In this document: in pieces, positions 27,825 to 37,102 of the stretch
Numbering within the stretch: the first letter of the stretch is position 1
How the letters are laid out: each line of letters starts with the position of its first letter
Assembly: GCA_020723185.1 (NCBI GenBank)
Contig: DYJI01000003.1
Coordinates: forward strand, 1 to 64,000
DNA: 64,000 bases
Reading direction: 5' to 3'
Source of the DNA: Sideroxydans lithotrophicus
Lineage (GTDB): Bacteria; Pseudomonadota; Gammaproteobacteria; Burkholderiales; Gallionellaceae
Notes under the pieces: model-generated
What the model was told of the DNA's origin: nothing
The model's input: only the letters and a program-made list of their open reading frames with translations
Database searches by the model: none
Translations under genes and position numbers: made by a program

Positions 27825-28396
27825 TTGACCAGGCCCGAGAAGCCCATGAAGGCGAGACTCATCAATCCTGCGGTGACCATGGCGATGGCCGTGCCGCGGA
27901 AGATGCCGGGCACGTCCGCCCCCTCCAGTCGCTCGCGCATGCCGGCGAACAGCACCATCACCAGCGTGAAGCCCACCGCGCCGCCAAAGCCGAACAACAG
28001 TGATTCGATGAAGTTGTGCTTCTCCTGCACATTGAGCAGCGGGATGCCCAGCACAGCGCAGTTGGTGGTGATCAGCGGCAGATAGATGCCCAGCACCTGA
28101 TACAGCACCGGGCTGGTCTTCTTCACCACCATCTCGGTGAACTGCACGGTGGCGGCGATCACAACGATGAACGACAGCGTGGTGAGATAAGCGAGGTCGG
28201 GCCCCAGCAGATAGTGGTTCACCAGATAGCTGGAGCCGGAGGCGATGGTGAGTACGAACGTGGTGGCCGCGCCCATGCTCAGCGACGTCTCCAGTTTCTT
28301 GGAAACGCCCATGAACGGGCACAGCCCGAGGATCTTGACCATCACGATGTTGTTCACGAACACCGTGCCGATCAGTATCAGCAAATAGTCAGTCAT
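27821..28396 (-). CDS. rnfA: Rnf electron transport complex subunit A
   Basis: The 191-residue six-helix membrane protein is related to RnfE with inverted topology. The motifs [16 protein letters not shown] and [15 protein letters not shown] provide the conserved cysteines. It is the first gene of rnfABCDGE-nth, with a good promoter at 28432-28460. The complex couples NADH:ferredoxin electron flow to ion transport; in this organism it could supply reduced ferredoxin or reset SoxR. Confidence 0.96.
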   Translation of the reverse strand: MTDYLLILIGTVFVNNIVMVKILGLCPFMGVSKKLETSLSMGAATTFVLTIASGSSYLVNHYLLGPDLAYLTTLSFIVVIAATVQFTEMVVKKTSPVLYQVLGIYLPLITTNCAVLGIPLLNVQEKHNFIESLLFGFGGAVGFTLVMVLFAGMRERLEGADVPGIFRGTAIAMVTAGLMSLAFMGFSGLVK

Positions 28397-28431
28397 TGCA
28401 AAGAGCGCAGGGCGCGAAAAAACAGGGGCGG

Positions 28432-28460
28432 ATTATGCGCCGGAACGGGGGGCGCTTCAA
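28432..28460 (-). promoter_or_regulatory. candidate promoter of the rnf operon
   Basis: On the minus strand TTGAAG and CATAAT are separated by exactly 17 bases and lie 36 bases before the rnfA start, in the 103-base gap after kup. Confidence 0.5.
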
Positions 28461-28499
28461 CCGCAGCCGGGCTATATGGATATAACTGCGTCAGTCATG

Positions 28500-30368
28500 C
28501 TAAAGCATGACCTTGGTTCCCAGCTCCACCACCTGGTTAGGCGGCAGGTTGAAGAAGCCAGCCGCGCCTTCGGACTGGCGCGTCATCCATGAGAACAGCG
28601 CGCAACGCCACGCGGCCATGCCACCGGGACCGTCAGCTACATTGGAGCGAGCGATGAAGTAGGTGGTACTCATCGCCTCCAGTTCGATACCATGGGCGGT
28701 GAGCCCTTGTAGCGCGACCGGGATGTCCACCTCCTCGCGGAAGCCGTAGCGCAGCGATACGTTGAACATTCCGGTTGCCAGCGGTGTCACCTTGAGCCGC
28801 TGTGACGGATCGACATAGGGGATGTCGGCGGTGACCACATGCAGGAACAGCGTCTGCTCATGCAACACCTTGAAGTGCTTGAGATTGTGGAATAGTGCGC
28901 TGGGCACCACGGCAGGTTCGGCGGTGAGGTAGATGGCGGTACCCGGGACGCGCGGTACATCCGGTTGGGTGCCGCTGATGAAGATGTCCATCGGGATGTC
29001 GAGCTTGCGGCGCTGCATGGCGACCAGACCGCTGCCGCGTTTCCAGGTCGAGAGCAGCACGAATAGCAGCAAGCCGAGCGCCAGCGGCATCCATCCACCA
29101 TGGAACAGCTTGGTCAGATTGGAGCCGAGGAAAGCCAGCTCCAGCAGGGCGAACACGCAGAGCGCGAGCAGCAGCGGCAGACGCACCCGTCCCGGTAGCA
29201 TCAGCGTGACGAACATGGTGAGCAGGGTGGTGATGACCATGGTGCCTGACACCGCGATGCCGTAGGCCGCGGCCAGCGCGCCGGAGGAGCCGAACTCCAG
29301 CACCAGCACGATCACGCCGACCAGCATCATCCAGTTCACGGCGGGGATGTAGATCTGCCCGCGCTGCGCGTCCGAGGTGTGCTGGATGAACAGGCGCGGC
29401 AGGTAGCCCATGCGCATGGCTTGCAGCGTGATGGAATACGCGCCGGAGATGGTCGCCTGCGAAGCGATCACCGTGGCGGCGGTGGCGAGCGCGACCAGCG
29501 GCAGCATGAACCATTCCGGCGACAGCAGGTAGAACGGGTTCTGGATCGCTTCTGCCGAGCGCAGCACCAGCGCCCCCTGGCCGAAGTAGTTGATCAGCAA
29601 TGCCGGGCACACCAGCCCGTACCAGGCGAGACGCACCGGCTTCGCGCCGAAGTGCCCCATATCCGCATATAGCGCCTCGCCCCCAGTCAGCGCCAGGAAC
29701 ACCGCTGACAGTAGCAGGAACATGCCGGCCGGATGCTCGATGGCGAAGTCGATGGCATAGCGCGGGTCGAGCGCACGCAGCACGGTGGGGGTCTCCGCGA
29801 TGCTGATTGCGCCGAGCACCGCCAGTGCGGCGAACCACAGCAGGGTGACAGGGCCGAACAGCTTCCCGACGCTGCCGGTGCCCTGGCGCTGGATGAAGAA
29901 CAGACCGGTGAGCACGCCGACGGTGACCGGCAGGATGAGCTGCTCCAGCGTTGGCGCGGCGACACTCAATCCTTCTACGGCCGATAGCACCGAGATGGCC
30001 GGTGTGATGAGCGCATCGCCGTAGAACAGCGCGGCGGCGAAGATGCCAGCGGTAACGATCAACAGTTTCCAGCGTGATGCGTCACCGGCGGTGCGGTTCG
30101 CCAGCGCGGTCAACGCGAGCACGCCGCCCTCACCGTTGTTGTCGATGCGCAGCATCACCCACACGTATTTGATCGAGATGATGAGTGTCATCGCCCAGAA
30201 CAGTGCGGACAGGGTCGCCAGCACGTTTGCTTCCGTGGGCGCGAGTCCATGCGCGCCAGCGAACGCCTCCTTGAAGGCATACAGCGGGCTGGTACCGATG
30301 TCGCCATACACTACGCCGAGCGCGGCGAGTGTGAGCGCGCCGGTGGCAGTCCTTTGTTTTTGGTCCAT
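28500..30368 (-). CDS. kup: KUP/HAK/KT-family potassium uptake protein
   Basis: The 622-residue protein has about twelve membrane helices in the first 440 residues, beginning LAALGVVYGDIGTSPLYAFKEAF, the family signature, and a C-terminal cytosolic domain. Kup is a proton-coupled potassium importer, important in acidic or hyperosmotic conditions. It starts 11 bases after the kdpE stop on the same strand, so it sits at the end of a kdpD-like/kdpE/kup operon. Confidence 0.95.
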   Translation of the reverse strand: MDQKQRTATGALTLAALGVVYGDIGTSPLYAFKEAFAGAHGLAPTEANVLATLSALFWAMTLIISIKYVWVMLRIDNNGEGGVLALTALANRTAGDASRWKLLIVTAGIFAAALFYGDALITPAISVLSAVEGLSVAAPTLEQLILPVTVGVLTGLFFIQRQGTGSVGKLFGPVTLLWFAALAVLGAISIAETPTVLRALDPRYAIDFAIEHPAGMFLLLSAVFLALTGGEALYADMGHFGAKPVRLAWYGLVCPALLINYFGQGALVLRSAEAIQNPFYLLSPEWFMLPLVALATAATVIASQATISGAYSITLQAMRMGYLPRLFIQHTSDAQRGQIYIPAVNWMMLVGVIVLVLEFGSSGALAAAYGIAVSGTMVITTLLTMFVTLMLPGRVRLPLLLALCVFALLELAFLGSNLTKLFHGGWMPLALGLLLFVLLSTWKRGSGLVAMQRRKLDIPMDIFISGTQPDVPRVPGTAIYLTAEPAVVPSALFHNLKHFKVLHEQTLFLHVVTADIPYVDPSQRLKVTPLATGMFNVSLRYGFREEVDIPVALQGLTAHGIELEAMSTTYFIARSNVADGPGGMAAWRCALFSWMTRQSEGAAGFFNLPPNQVVELGTKVML

Positions 30369-30379
30369 ATCGATCTCCT

Positions 30380-31066
30380 CTATATCTGGAACCGGTAACC
30401 CAGCCCTGTCTCCGTCAGAAAGTGTTCTGGCTGTGCTGGATCGCGTTCAAGTTTCTGGCGCAGCCGGCTCACATAGATGCGCAGGTAATGGTTGCTCTCG
30501 CCGTAAGCCTTGCCCCAGACCGAATGCAGCAGCTGGCGGTATGTGAGCACCTTGCCAGGCTCGGCCAGCATGGCGCAGAGCAGGCAGTATTCGATCGGGG
30601 TCAGGTGCACAAGTGCGCCACTGCGCGTGACCCGCCGTAGCGCGAGGTCGGCCTCTATGTCGCCGAAACGTATGAGTGCGCCGGCCGTCGCGCCTTCCGC
30701 CGGATTGCGGCGCAGCTGCGCGCGTACTCGGGCGAGCAGTTCGCCGGTGGAGAACGGTTTGGTCAGGTAATCATCCGCTCCCGCGTCCAGCGCGCGGATC
30801 TTCTCCCCTTCGGCGGCGCGCGCCGACAGTACCAGCACCGGCAGCCTGAATTGTGTGCGCAGTTCGCGGATGAAGGCGATGCCGTCGCCGTCCGGCAGGC
30901 CGAGGTCGAGGATGAGCAGGTGTACGTTGGCGGCATGCAGCTGTGCCAGCCCCTGCTTCAATGTGCTGGCCTCCAGCACGGGGAAGCCCTCTTCCTCCAG
31001 TGCAACGCGCACCAGGCGACGGATCTGCGTCTCGTCCTCGATGAGCAGGATGCCGGGTTCATTCAT
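30380..31066 (-). CDS. kdpE: OmpR-family response regulator, KdpE-like
   Basis: The 228-residue regulator has a receiver domain (phospho-acceptor Asp54 in LILDLGLPDGDG, conserved Lys in YLTKPF) and a winged-helix DNA-binding domain (about 130-225, with ESNHYLRIYVSRLRQKLE). The best family match is KdpE. Its start overlaps the kinase stop by 8 bases. The ATG at 31066 gives the normal N-terminus; an upstream in-frame start would add a basic extension. Normal targets are kdpFABC, which is absent here. The adjacent kup gene is the obvious candidate target. Confidence 0.9.
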   Translation of the reverse strand: MNEPGILLIEDETQIRRLVRVALEEEGFPVLEASTLKQGLAQLHAANVHLLILDLGLPDGDGIAFIRELRTQFRLPVLVLSARAAEGEKIRALDAGADDYLTKPFSTGELLARVRAQLRRNPAEGATAGALIRFGDIEADLALRRVTRSGALVHLTPIEYCLLCAMLAEPGKVLTYRQLLHSVWGKAYGESNHYLRIYVSRLRQKLERDPAQPEHFLTETGLGYRFQI

Positions 31067-32570
31067 GTTCCGGCTCCGGCTCGATCGCGGGGGGCTCACC
31101 CAGCGGCAGCGTGAAGGTCACACAGGCGCCATCGTCGTTGTCGGCGCGTACCGTGCCGCCGTGCGCCTGGACTATTGCTTTGCAGATCGCCAGCCCCAGT
31201 CCGATGCCCGGCACGTTCGACTCCGCATCGCCGCGTTCGAACAGATCGAACAGCGACACGAGCCTGTCAGCGGGGAACTGCGAGCCGCTGTTGCATACCG
31301 ATACATGCGCGTATTGCCTGTCCGTCCCGGCGGTGATGCGGATGATGGAGCCGGATGGTGCATACTTGGCTGCGTTCTCCAGCAGATTGCACAGCACGCG
31401 TTCCATCAACACTGCGTCGAAGCGCAGCAAAGGCATGTCCGGCGGCAGCCTCACCTCCACCGGATGCAGTGCCAGCACCGGGCCGAGCAGCTTGATGCTG
31501 GAGCCGATCACTTCTTCCACAGGCTGCCATTCGAGTGAAAGCTGGATTTCGCCCGCCCGCAGCTTGGCCATGTCGAGCAGGTTTGAGACCATTCCGTTCA
31601 GACGCATGGTCTGCTGACGCATCGTCTCGGCCATCCCGTGCTGCTCAGGCGGTAGCGGCGACTGTGCCAGCTTGTCGGCCATGCCGTAGAGCACGGTGAG
31701 CGGTGTGCGGATGTCATGCGAGAGCGCGGAGAGGATGCTGCTGCGCAGGCGCTCGTCCGTCATCTGCAGTTGCGCGCGCTGTGCCACTTCTACGAAATGC
31801 TGGCGTTCGACAGAGGCTGCGACCAGGGCGGCGATGGTCTCGAACAAGGGGCGGCGCTCGGCCCGCAACAGATCGTCCCCTTCGGTGCAGATCGCCAGGA
31901 CGCCACGTGTATAAGTGCTGCCCTTCAATGGCAGGAACAGCCATTGCATGGAGCCATCCAGCGTGGCCTGCACGGCATTCTGGTGCCAGGCGCTCTGCGC
32001 GGCGAAATTGGGTTTGCCGTTGAACGGCATGTGTTTCAGCGCCACCGGATGCAGCGCGTCATCCCGGCGTATCAGCAGCATGCCATGGCAGGACTGTGTC
32101 TTGACCAGAAAGATACGCGTCAGCTCATCCACCTGGCTCAGCGATACGGCGCCTGCGAGCTGGCTGGCGAACTGGTACAGGGCATGGGTCTGGCGCTCAC
32201 GCTCGAGGGCGGCGTCCTTTCCCTGCTGCAGCCCCAGTGTCAGGTTGCCGATGATGAGTGCCACGGCCAGCATGACAGTCAGCGTGATGACATACTGCAC
32301 GTCGCCGATGGTGAAAGAGAAGTGCGGGTAGATGAAGAAGAAATCGAGCAGGGCCGAACCGAGCAGGGCGGCTGCGATGGCGGCGTTCCTGCCGGCGCGC
32401 ACGGCGACCACCGCGACGGCGAGCACATACAGCATCGCCGTGTTGGCCGGATCGAGCACGTTGCGTCCCGGCCAGGCCAGCAGGGTCGCGACGCCACAGG
32501 TCGCAGTCACCCATAGCAGGCGTTCAGCCGTGCTACGTGCCGGTGAGTCCAGAAAACGAGAGGGTTTCAT
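31059..32570 (-). CDS. truncated KdpD-like sensor histidine kinase
   Basis: The 503-residue kinase has four closely spaced membrane helices (about 18-113, DUF4118), a GAF-like region (about 135-260), a HisKA domain with His285 in ALSHDIRTPL, and an HATPase with NLLENAAKY and GIGLGLAICKAIV. Full KdpD is about 900 residues with an N-terminal KdpD/Usp half that carries a Walker motif; here that half is completely missing. The start MKPSRFLDSP directly precedes the membrane domain and the upstream DNA shows no remnant, so it looks like a natural short form. It overlaps kdpE by 8 bases. Confidence 0.87.
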   Translation of the reverse strand: MKPSRFLDSPARSTAERLLWVTATCGVATLLAWPGRNVLDPANTAMLYVLAVAVVAVRAGRNAAIAAALLGSALLDFFFIYPHFSFTIGDVQYVITLTVMLAVALIIGNLTLGLQQGKDAALERERQTHALYQFASQLAGAVSLSQVDELTRIFLVKTQSCHGMLLIRRDDALHPVALKHMPFNGKPNFAAQSAWHQNAVQATLDGSMQWLFLPLKGSTYTRGVLAICTEGDDLLRAERRPLFETIAALVAASVERQHFVEVAQRAQLQMTDERLRSSILSALSHDIRTPLTVLYGMADKLAQSPLPPEQHGMAETMRQQTMRLNGMVSNLLDMAKLRAGEIQLSLEWQPVEEVIGSSIKLLGPVLALHPVEVRLPPDMPLLRFDAVLMERVLCNLLENAAKYAPSGSIIRITAGTDRQYAHVSVCNSGSQFPADRLVSLFDLFERGDAESNVPGIGLGLAICKAIVQAHGGTVRADNDDGACVTFTLPLGEPPAIEPEPEHE

Positions 32571-32616
32571 GCGGCCGGATTATTCCAGCCAGTGGATAAA
32601 AAAGCTGTAAAAAAGG

Positions 32617-33642
32617 TCAGCGTGTCCGGCGAATGGCCGCCGCACACTCCGTCACCAGCTCCTGCCCGCGATATACCAGTCCGCTATACACCTGCACCAG
32701 TGCCGCCCCGGCCTGCATCTTCTCCATCGCATCCGCACCTTTGAGGATGCCGCCCACGCCGATGATGGGCAAAGCCCCGTTCAGTTCGGCTGAAAGCTGA
32801 CGGATCAAGGCAGTCGATTTGTCGCGCACTGGAGCGCCGGAGAGGCCGCCGGTTTCGTTACCGTGCGGCAGGTCTTCCACGCCTTCGCGTGAGAGCGTGG
32901 TGTTGGTGGCGATGACGGCGTCGATCTTGTGTTTGATGAGCAGCGCGGCGATCTGTTTGATCTGTTCGCTATCGAGGTCGGGGGCGATCTTGACGGCGAG
33001 CGGTACGTATTTCTTGTGCGTGTCGGCGAGTTTGAGCTGTTCGGCTTTCAGTTGCGCGAGCAGCGCGTCGAGTTCGTCGCCGCCCTGCAATTGGCGCAGG
33101 TTCTTGGTGTTGGGCGAGGAGATGTTGATGGCGACGTAGCTGGCATGTTGATACACCTTGCGCAGGCCGATCAGATAATCGTCCGCCGCCTTTTCGATGG
33201 GGGTGTCGGCGTTCTTGCCGATGTTGATACCGAGGATGCCTTGATACTTCGCGCGCTTCACGTTCTCGATCAGCGCATCCACGCCGCTGTTGTTGAAGCC
33301 CATGCGGTTGATCACGCCCTGCGCTTCGGGGATGCGGAACATGCGCGGTTTGGGATTGCCGGGCTGCGCGCGCGGGGTGACGGTGCCGATCTCGATGAAG
33401 CCGAAGCCGAACGCGGCCAGCGCGTCGATCACTTCACCGTTCTTGTCCAGACCGGCGGCGAGGCCGACCGGATTGGGGAAGGTCAGGCCCATCACGGTGC
33501 GCGGATCATCCGCCGGACGCTTGAACATCAGCGAGGTGAGGCCGAGACACTGTGCGGTCTTCAGACCGTCGATGGTGGCGTGGTGCGCGGTCTCGGCATC
33601 GAGCGCGAACAGGGCGGGGCGGAACAGCTGGAACAGGGACAT
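32617..33642 (-). CDS. pyrD: dihydroorotate dehydrogenase (quinone), class 2
   Basis: The 341-residue FMN enzyme oxidises dihydroorotate to orotate in pyrimidine synthesis and passes electrons to quinone. The N-terminal membrane-association helix ([16 protein letters not shown]), the FMN segment [14 protein letters not shown], the catalytic Ser in [11 protein letters not shown] and GVGGI are present. The ATG at 33642 is preferred to the adjacent GTG at 33645; the start lies 3 bases after the stop of the preceding membrane-protein gene. Confidence 0.95.
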   Translation of the reverse strand: MSLFQLFRPALFALDAETAHHATIDGLKTAQCLGLTSLMFKRPADDPRTVMGLTFPNPVGLAAGLDKNGEVIDALAAFGFGFIEIGTVTPRAQPGNPKPRMFRIPEAQGVINRMGFNNSGVDALIENVKRAKYQGILGINIGKNADTPIEKAADDYLIGLRKVYQHASYVAINISSPNTKNLRQLQGGDELDALLAQLKAEQLKLADTHKKYVPLAVKIAPDLDSEQIKQIAALLIKHKIDAVIATNTTLSREGVEDLPHGNETGGLSGAPVRDKSTALIRQLSAELNGALPIIGVGGILKGADAMEKMQAGAALVQVYSGLVYRGQELVTECAAAIRRTR

Positions 33643-33645
33643 CAC

Positions 33646-34524
33646 TTAATCTTTCTTGGAAACGACTGGGATGGGGAAGGATTTGCGTTTGAACACCTTG
33701 CCGCGCGTCTTGCCGCGCCAGTATTCGGCGATCACGTCGCCCAGTTGCAGGCTGAGCAGACCGAACAGGGCGTAGCCGAGTTGCGCGAAGGCGGCATTGG
33801 GCACTTGCACGATCAGCGTGCCGCCGCCGAAACGGAACGCCAGAACGGCGACGTTGCACACGACGATGCCGGACAGCGCGGCACACAGCACGCGCCCCCA
33901 GTCGCCGGTCGCCAGTTCGGCGAAGATGCTGCGTTCATGCCACAGGGCCTGCAAGGCGATCAGCAACAATAGCGGTGCGAGCCACATCAACCAGAACAGA
34001 TACTCCGGCCACGCCGCGCCGCCGAGCAAACCCAGCAGGGTGAGCGGAGCCAGGACATTGACGGTATGGCTGGCCGAAAGCGATGGCATGGCCGGCAGGC
34101 GCGCCAGTCGCTGCAACAGGCCGGGCAGACTGGCGAGCAGGGTGCGCAGCCCCAGCACGGTGGGCAGCAGCAAGGCGAACAAGGCGTTCAATATCAGCAT
34201 GCCGGTGATATCCAGAGCGGCAGGCACCAGCCAGCTTTCCGCATAACGGTTCAGGTAAAGCAGCAACCATCCGCACACTGCGCCCGCCACGCTCAGGGCC
34301 ATCAGGTAGCTGCGCTGCAGCTTGAGCAGGGAACGCTGACGGTTGCCGCCGAATTCGACGGCAATGAACAGTGCCAGCACTGCGCCCAGCGATATCAGCA
34401 ATGGTTGCAGGGATTGCGCCGCCAGTTCGCTGAAGTGCCAAACGACTTCGCTGCCGGACAATAGCGATCCGGCCAAGGGCAGGGCGAGGATCAGCGCTAC
34501 GAACAGCACCAGACGGGTCAGCAT
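33646..34524 (-). CDS. multi-pass membrane protein of unknown function
   Basis: The 292-residue protein has about eight hydrophobic segments separated by short loops, and a basic C-terminus ([19 protein letters not shown]). No recognised domain was seen. It overlaps the bpt stop by 7 bases at its start and ends 3 bases before pyrD, so it is in the bpt-pyrD transcript. The start at 34524 gives [12 protein letters not shown], a normal membrane-insertion start; the upstream extension is basic and unlikely. Confidence 0.75.
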   Translation of the reverse strand: MLTRLVLFVALILALPLAGSLLSGSEVVWHFSELAAQSLQPLLISLGAVLALFIAVEFGGNRQRSLLKLQRSYLMALSVAGAVCGWLLLYLNRYAESWLVPAALDITGMLILNALFALLLPTVLGLRTLLASLPGLLQRLARLPAMPSLSASHTVNVLAPLTLLGLLGGAAWPEYLFWLMWLAPLLLLIALQALWHERSIFAELATGDWGRVLCAALSGIVVCNVAVLAFRFGGGTLIVQVPNAAFAQLGYALFGLLSLQLGDVIAEYWRGKTRGKVFKRKSFPIPVVSKKD

Positions 34525-35258
34525 GTACGGTCCTCGTGTTCGAGTCGATGCCAGTGTCCGTCGCGCAGACCTTGCAGCGGTTGATAGGCGGCTTTGTAGG
34601 CCATCTTGCGCGAAGCGGCGATCCAGTAGCCGAGGTAGAGATAAGGTAGTTCCAGTTTGCGGCACAATTCGATCTGCCACAGTACGTTGTAAGTGCCATA
34701 GCTGGCTCCGTGCACATCGGGATCGTAGAAGGTGTACACCGCCGACAGGCCGTCCTTAAGCACATCCACGATGCTGACCATGCGCAATACGCCGTTCTCG
34801 CGGAACGCCACCAGCATGCTGTCCACATGGCTCTGTAGCAGAAAATTGCGGTACTGCTCGGGATCGTCGTCCGCCATGCTGCCTTCGGCGTGGCGCGCCT
34901 GCTGGTAACGCCGGTACAGCTCGAAATACTCCGGCTTGTCTTCCAGCGGAAGCAGCTCGACATGCAGGTCGCCGTGTTTCTTCCAGCTGCGGCGCTGCGA
35001 ACGCGTGGCGGCGAATACATCCACCTCGACGCGCACCGGCACACACTGGCGACAGGTATCGCAACGCGGGCGGTAGGTGAAGGTGCCGCTGCGACGGAAG
35101 CCCTGGCGTACCAGTTCGGAATATACCTGCGCGTTGATGAGGAAGGAGGGGGTGGCGACCTGCGAACGTGCTTCCAGTCCCTCCAGATAGCTGCACGGAT
35201 AGGGCGCAGTCAGATAGAGCTGGATGGAGGAGAGCGGGATGTCGTTGAGCAGACTCAT
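34518..35258 (-). CDS. bpt: aspartate/glutamate leucyltransferase
   Basis: Bpt adds leucine from Leu-tRNA to proteins with N-terminal Asp or Glu, marking them for ClpS/ClpAP. The 246-residue protein has the N-terminal [13 protein letters not shown] and [12 protein letters not shown] motifs and the C-terminal YLYLGYWI...MAYKAAYQP expected for bacterial ATE-type transferases. The ATG at 35258 gives the family start [20 protein letters not shown]. With aat nearby, both bacterial N-end-rule transferases are in this segment. Confidence 0.94.
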   Translation of the reverse strand: MSLLNDIPLSSIQLYLTAPYPCSYLEGLEARSQVATPSFLINAQVYSELVRQGFRRSGTFTYRPRCDTCRQCVPVRVEVDVFAATRSQRRSWKKHGDLHVELLPLEDKPEYFELYRRYQQARHAEGSMADDDPEQYRNFLLQSHVDSMLVAFRENGVLRMVSIVDVLKDGLSAVYTFYDPDVHGASYGTYNVLWQIELCRKLELPYLYLGYWIAASRKMAYKAAYQPLQGLRDGHWHRLEHEDRTC

Positions 35259-35395
35259 GCGGGATACGGTGTTGGCGCGAGCGGTGTGCAAGTGTACCAA
35301 TTCCGTGCATGCGACGGTAAGCCCAATTTTGCAGGGGTTTGCAGTGTGCGGACAGAAGAGTAGAGTGCTGACAAAAGAAGAAGAGCGGGGAGCGT

Positions 35396-36250
35396 ATGCA
35401 AGACAATAGTCATGAGCCTGCGCAGGCACAGCGACGTTTCTGCATCCTGTGCGTGTGGTTCGGTGCGCTGGCCCATCTGAGCAAAGACTCGCGACGGGTC
35501 GCTTGGGCCGGGGTGTTGCTGGTGCCGCTGTTCTGGTTGCTGGATGGTGCCATAGACGTCTATCTGTTCGGTCTGGGCGAAGCTTTCCATCATGGTCTGT
35601 TCGAGATGGAGCCAGTCGAGTTGTACATGCGACTGCTGGTGTCCGTGCTGTTCGTTTTGTTCGGACTGTATGCCGCGATACTGCTCGATCGCGCCGAGCG
35701 GGCCGGGCATGCGCTGCGCGAGAGCAATGCGGAACTGGAGAGTCTGAAGTCGGAGCTGGAGCATCTGGTTGAAGCTGACCCGTTGACCGGCACCTACAAC
35801 CGGCGCAAGTTCCATGATGTGCTGGATCGTGCAGTAGCCAATGCCGAGCGCCACGACCATCGCTTCGCTTTGCTGATGATCGATGTCGACCACTTCAAAC
35901 TCATCAACGACACACACGGCCATCAGATCGGCGATGAGGTGTTGCGCGGTGTGTGCGAGCGCATCAGCGGGGCCGTGCGCAGCGCGGACCAGTTGTTCCG
36001 TGTCGGCGGCGAAGAGTTCTGCCTGCTGGCGAACGTGGCGGGCGGCGAGGACATCGGGCCGCTCGCCGAGAAACTGCGCAAGGTCGTGGCTGGGCGTCCG
36101 TTCCTTGTGGTGGGGAATATCACGGCCAGTATCGGCATCGCACACTTCAGGGAAGGCGACACGCAGGAAAGCATCTACGCCCGCGCCGACGAGGCGATGT
36201 ATGAAGCCAAGCGCAGGGGGCGTAACTGCGTGGTGTCCAGCGCGGCCTGA
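35396..36250 (+). CDS. membrane diguanylate cyclase (GGDEF domain)
   Basis: The 284-residue protein has two membrane helices (about 37-60 and 78-97), a short coiled coil (about 105-125) and a GGDEF domain (about 127-282). The active site reads GGEEF (204-208), and the inhibitory I-site R195-x2-D198 lies exactly five residues upstream, so it should make c-di-GMP and be feedback-inhibited. No extracytoplasmic sensor domain is present beyond the short loop. It is on the strand opposite to its neighbours bpt and aat. A TTGCAG / TAGAGT pair (35339-35366, 16-base spacing) may be its promoter. Confidence 0.9.
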   Translation: MQDNSHEPAQAQRRFCILCVWFGALAHLSKDSRRVAWAGVLLVPLFWLLDGAIDVYLFGLGEAFHHGLFEMEPVELYMRLLVSVLFVLFGLYAAILLDRAERAGHALRESNAELESLKSELEHLVEADPLTGTYNRRKFHDVLDRAVANAERHDHRFALLMIDVDHFKLINDTHGHQIGDEVLRGVCERISGAVRSADQLFRVGGEEFCLLANVAGGEDIGPLAEKLRKVVAGRPFLVVGNITASIGIAHFREGDTQESIYARADEAMYEAKRRGRNCVVSSAA

Positions 36251-36251
36251 T

Positions 36252-36947
36252 TCACCAGTCCGGGCTTTCGAACCGCCACGGCACGTTCGGCACAGGTTCT
36301 GCGGTCAGCCGCGCCACATCCGCGACGAACGCCTGACGGGGGATCTCGCGCGCACCGAGGGAGGCTAGGTGCGCTGTGTTCATCTGGCAATCGATCATGC
36401 CGAATCCCCATCGCTGAAGTTGCGCGCACAGATGTGCCAGCGCGATCTTGGAAGCATCCGCGCGGCGGCTGAACATCGACTCGCCGTAGAACATCTTGCC
36501 GATGCCGATCCCGTACAGTCCTCCAATCAGTTCGCTATCCATCCAGACTTCCACTGAATGCGCGTAGCCCATGCGATGAAGTTCGCAATAGGCTTGCACC
36601 ATCTCCCCCTGTATCCAGGTGCCGTCCTGTCCGTCGCGCGGCGCGGCGCAGGCGCGCATGACCTGCTCGAAGGCGGTGTCGGTGCGCAGCTGGTACGCGC
36701 CACGGCGCAAGGTCTTGCGCAATGATTTCGAAAGTTTGAACTCGCCCGGGAACAGCACCATGCGTGGGTCAGGGCTCCACCACAGGATGGGGTCCCCTTC
36801 CCCGAACCAGGGGAAGATGCCGTGCCGGTAGGCATCCAGCAAGCGCGCGGGTGCCAGGTCGCCGCCGGCGGCGAGCAGTCCGTTCGGGTTCTTGAGCGCT
36901 TGCGAGACCGGCGGGAACGGGGTGTCATTCTGAAGTAGCAGGATCAT
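36252..36947 (-). CDS. aat: leucyl/phenylalanyl-tRNA-protein transferase
   Basis: The 231-residue enzyme transfers Leu or Phe to N-terminal Lys/Arg of proteins for ClpS-dependent degradation. It has [37 protein letters not shown] and [20 protein letters not shown], all family motifs. The ATG at 36947 gives [13 protein letters not shown]. Its stop is one base from the convergent cyclase stop. Confidence 0.95.
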   Translation of the reverse strand: MILLLQNDTPFPPVSQALKNPNGLLAAGGDLAPARLLDAYRHGIFPWFGEGDPILWWSPDPRMVLFPGEFKLSKSLRKTLRRGAYQLRTDTAFEQVMRACAAPRDGQDGTWIQGEMVQAYCELHRMGYAHSVEVWMDSELIGGLYGIGIGKMFYGESMFSRRADASKIALAHLCAQLQRWGFGMIDCQMNTAHLASLGAREIPRQAFVADVARLTAEPVPNVPWRFESPDW

Positions 36948-37102
36948 GGTTCGAGCATAGAGCAACTTGCCGGATTTGGCACTGGAGGCGGAGGGATAAG
37001 GGGGCTATCGCCATATATATAGGCCATTTTTTCTATGTGCAGCAGGTCTGAAATGTGCTTATATTGCCACCTGCAAGGGGAGTGCACACAGGGGAGGCGA
37101 CG

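Noticed and set aside
31059-32570. KdpD broken by a frameshift
   Set aside because: No upstream remnant of the KdpD/Usp half is visible in any frame of the 46 bases before pyrD's neighbouring region or beyond. The gene has its own clean start before the membrane domain.
36990-37030. Operator palindrome with ATATATATA centre upstream of the PilZ-like gene
   Set aside because: The GCC...GGC arms are only three bases long, so the symmetry is within chance for an A+T stretch.
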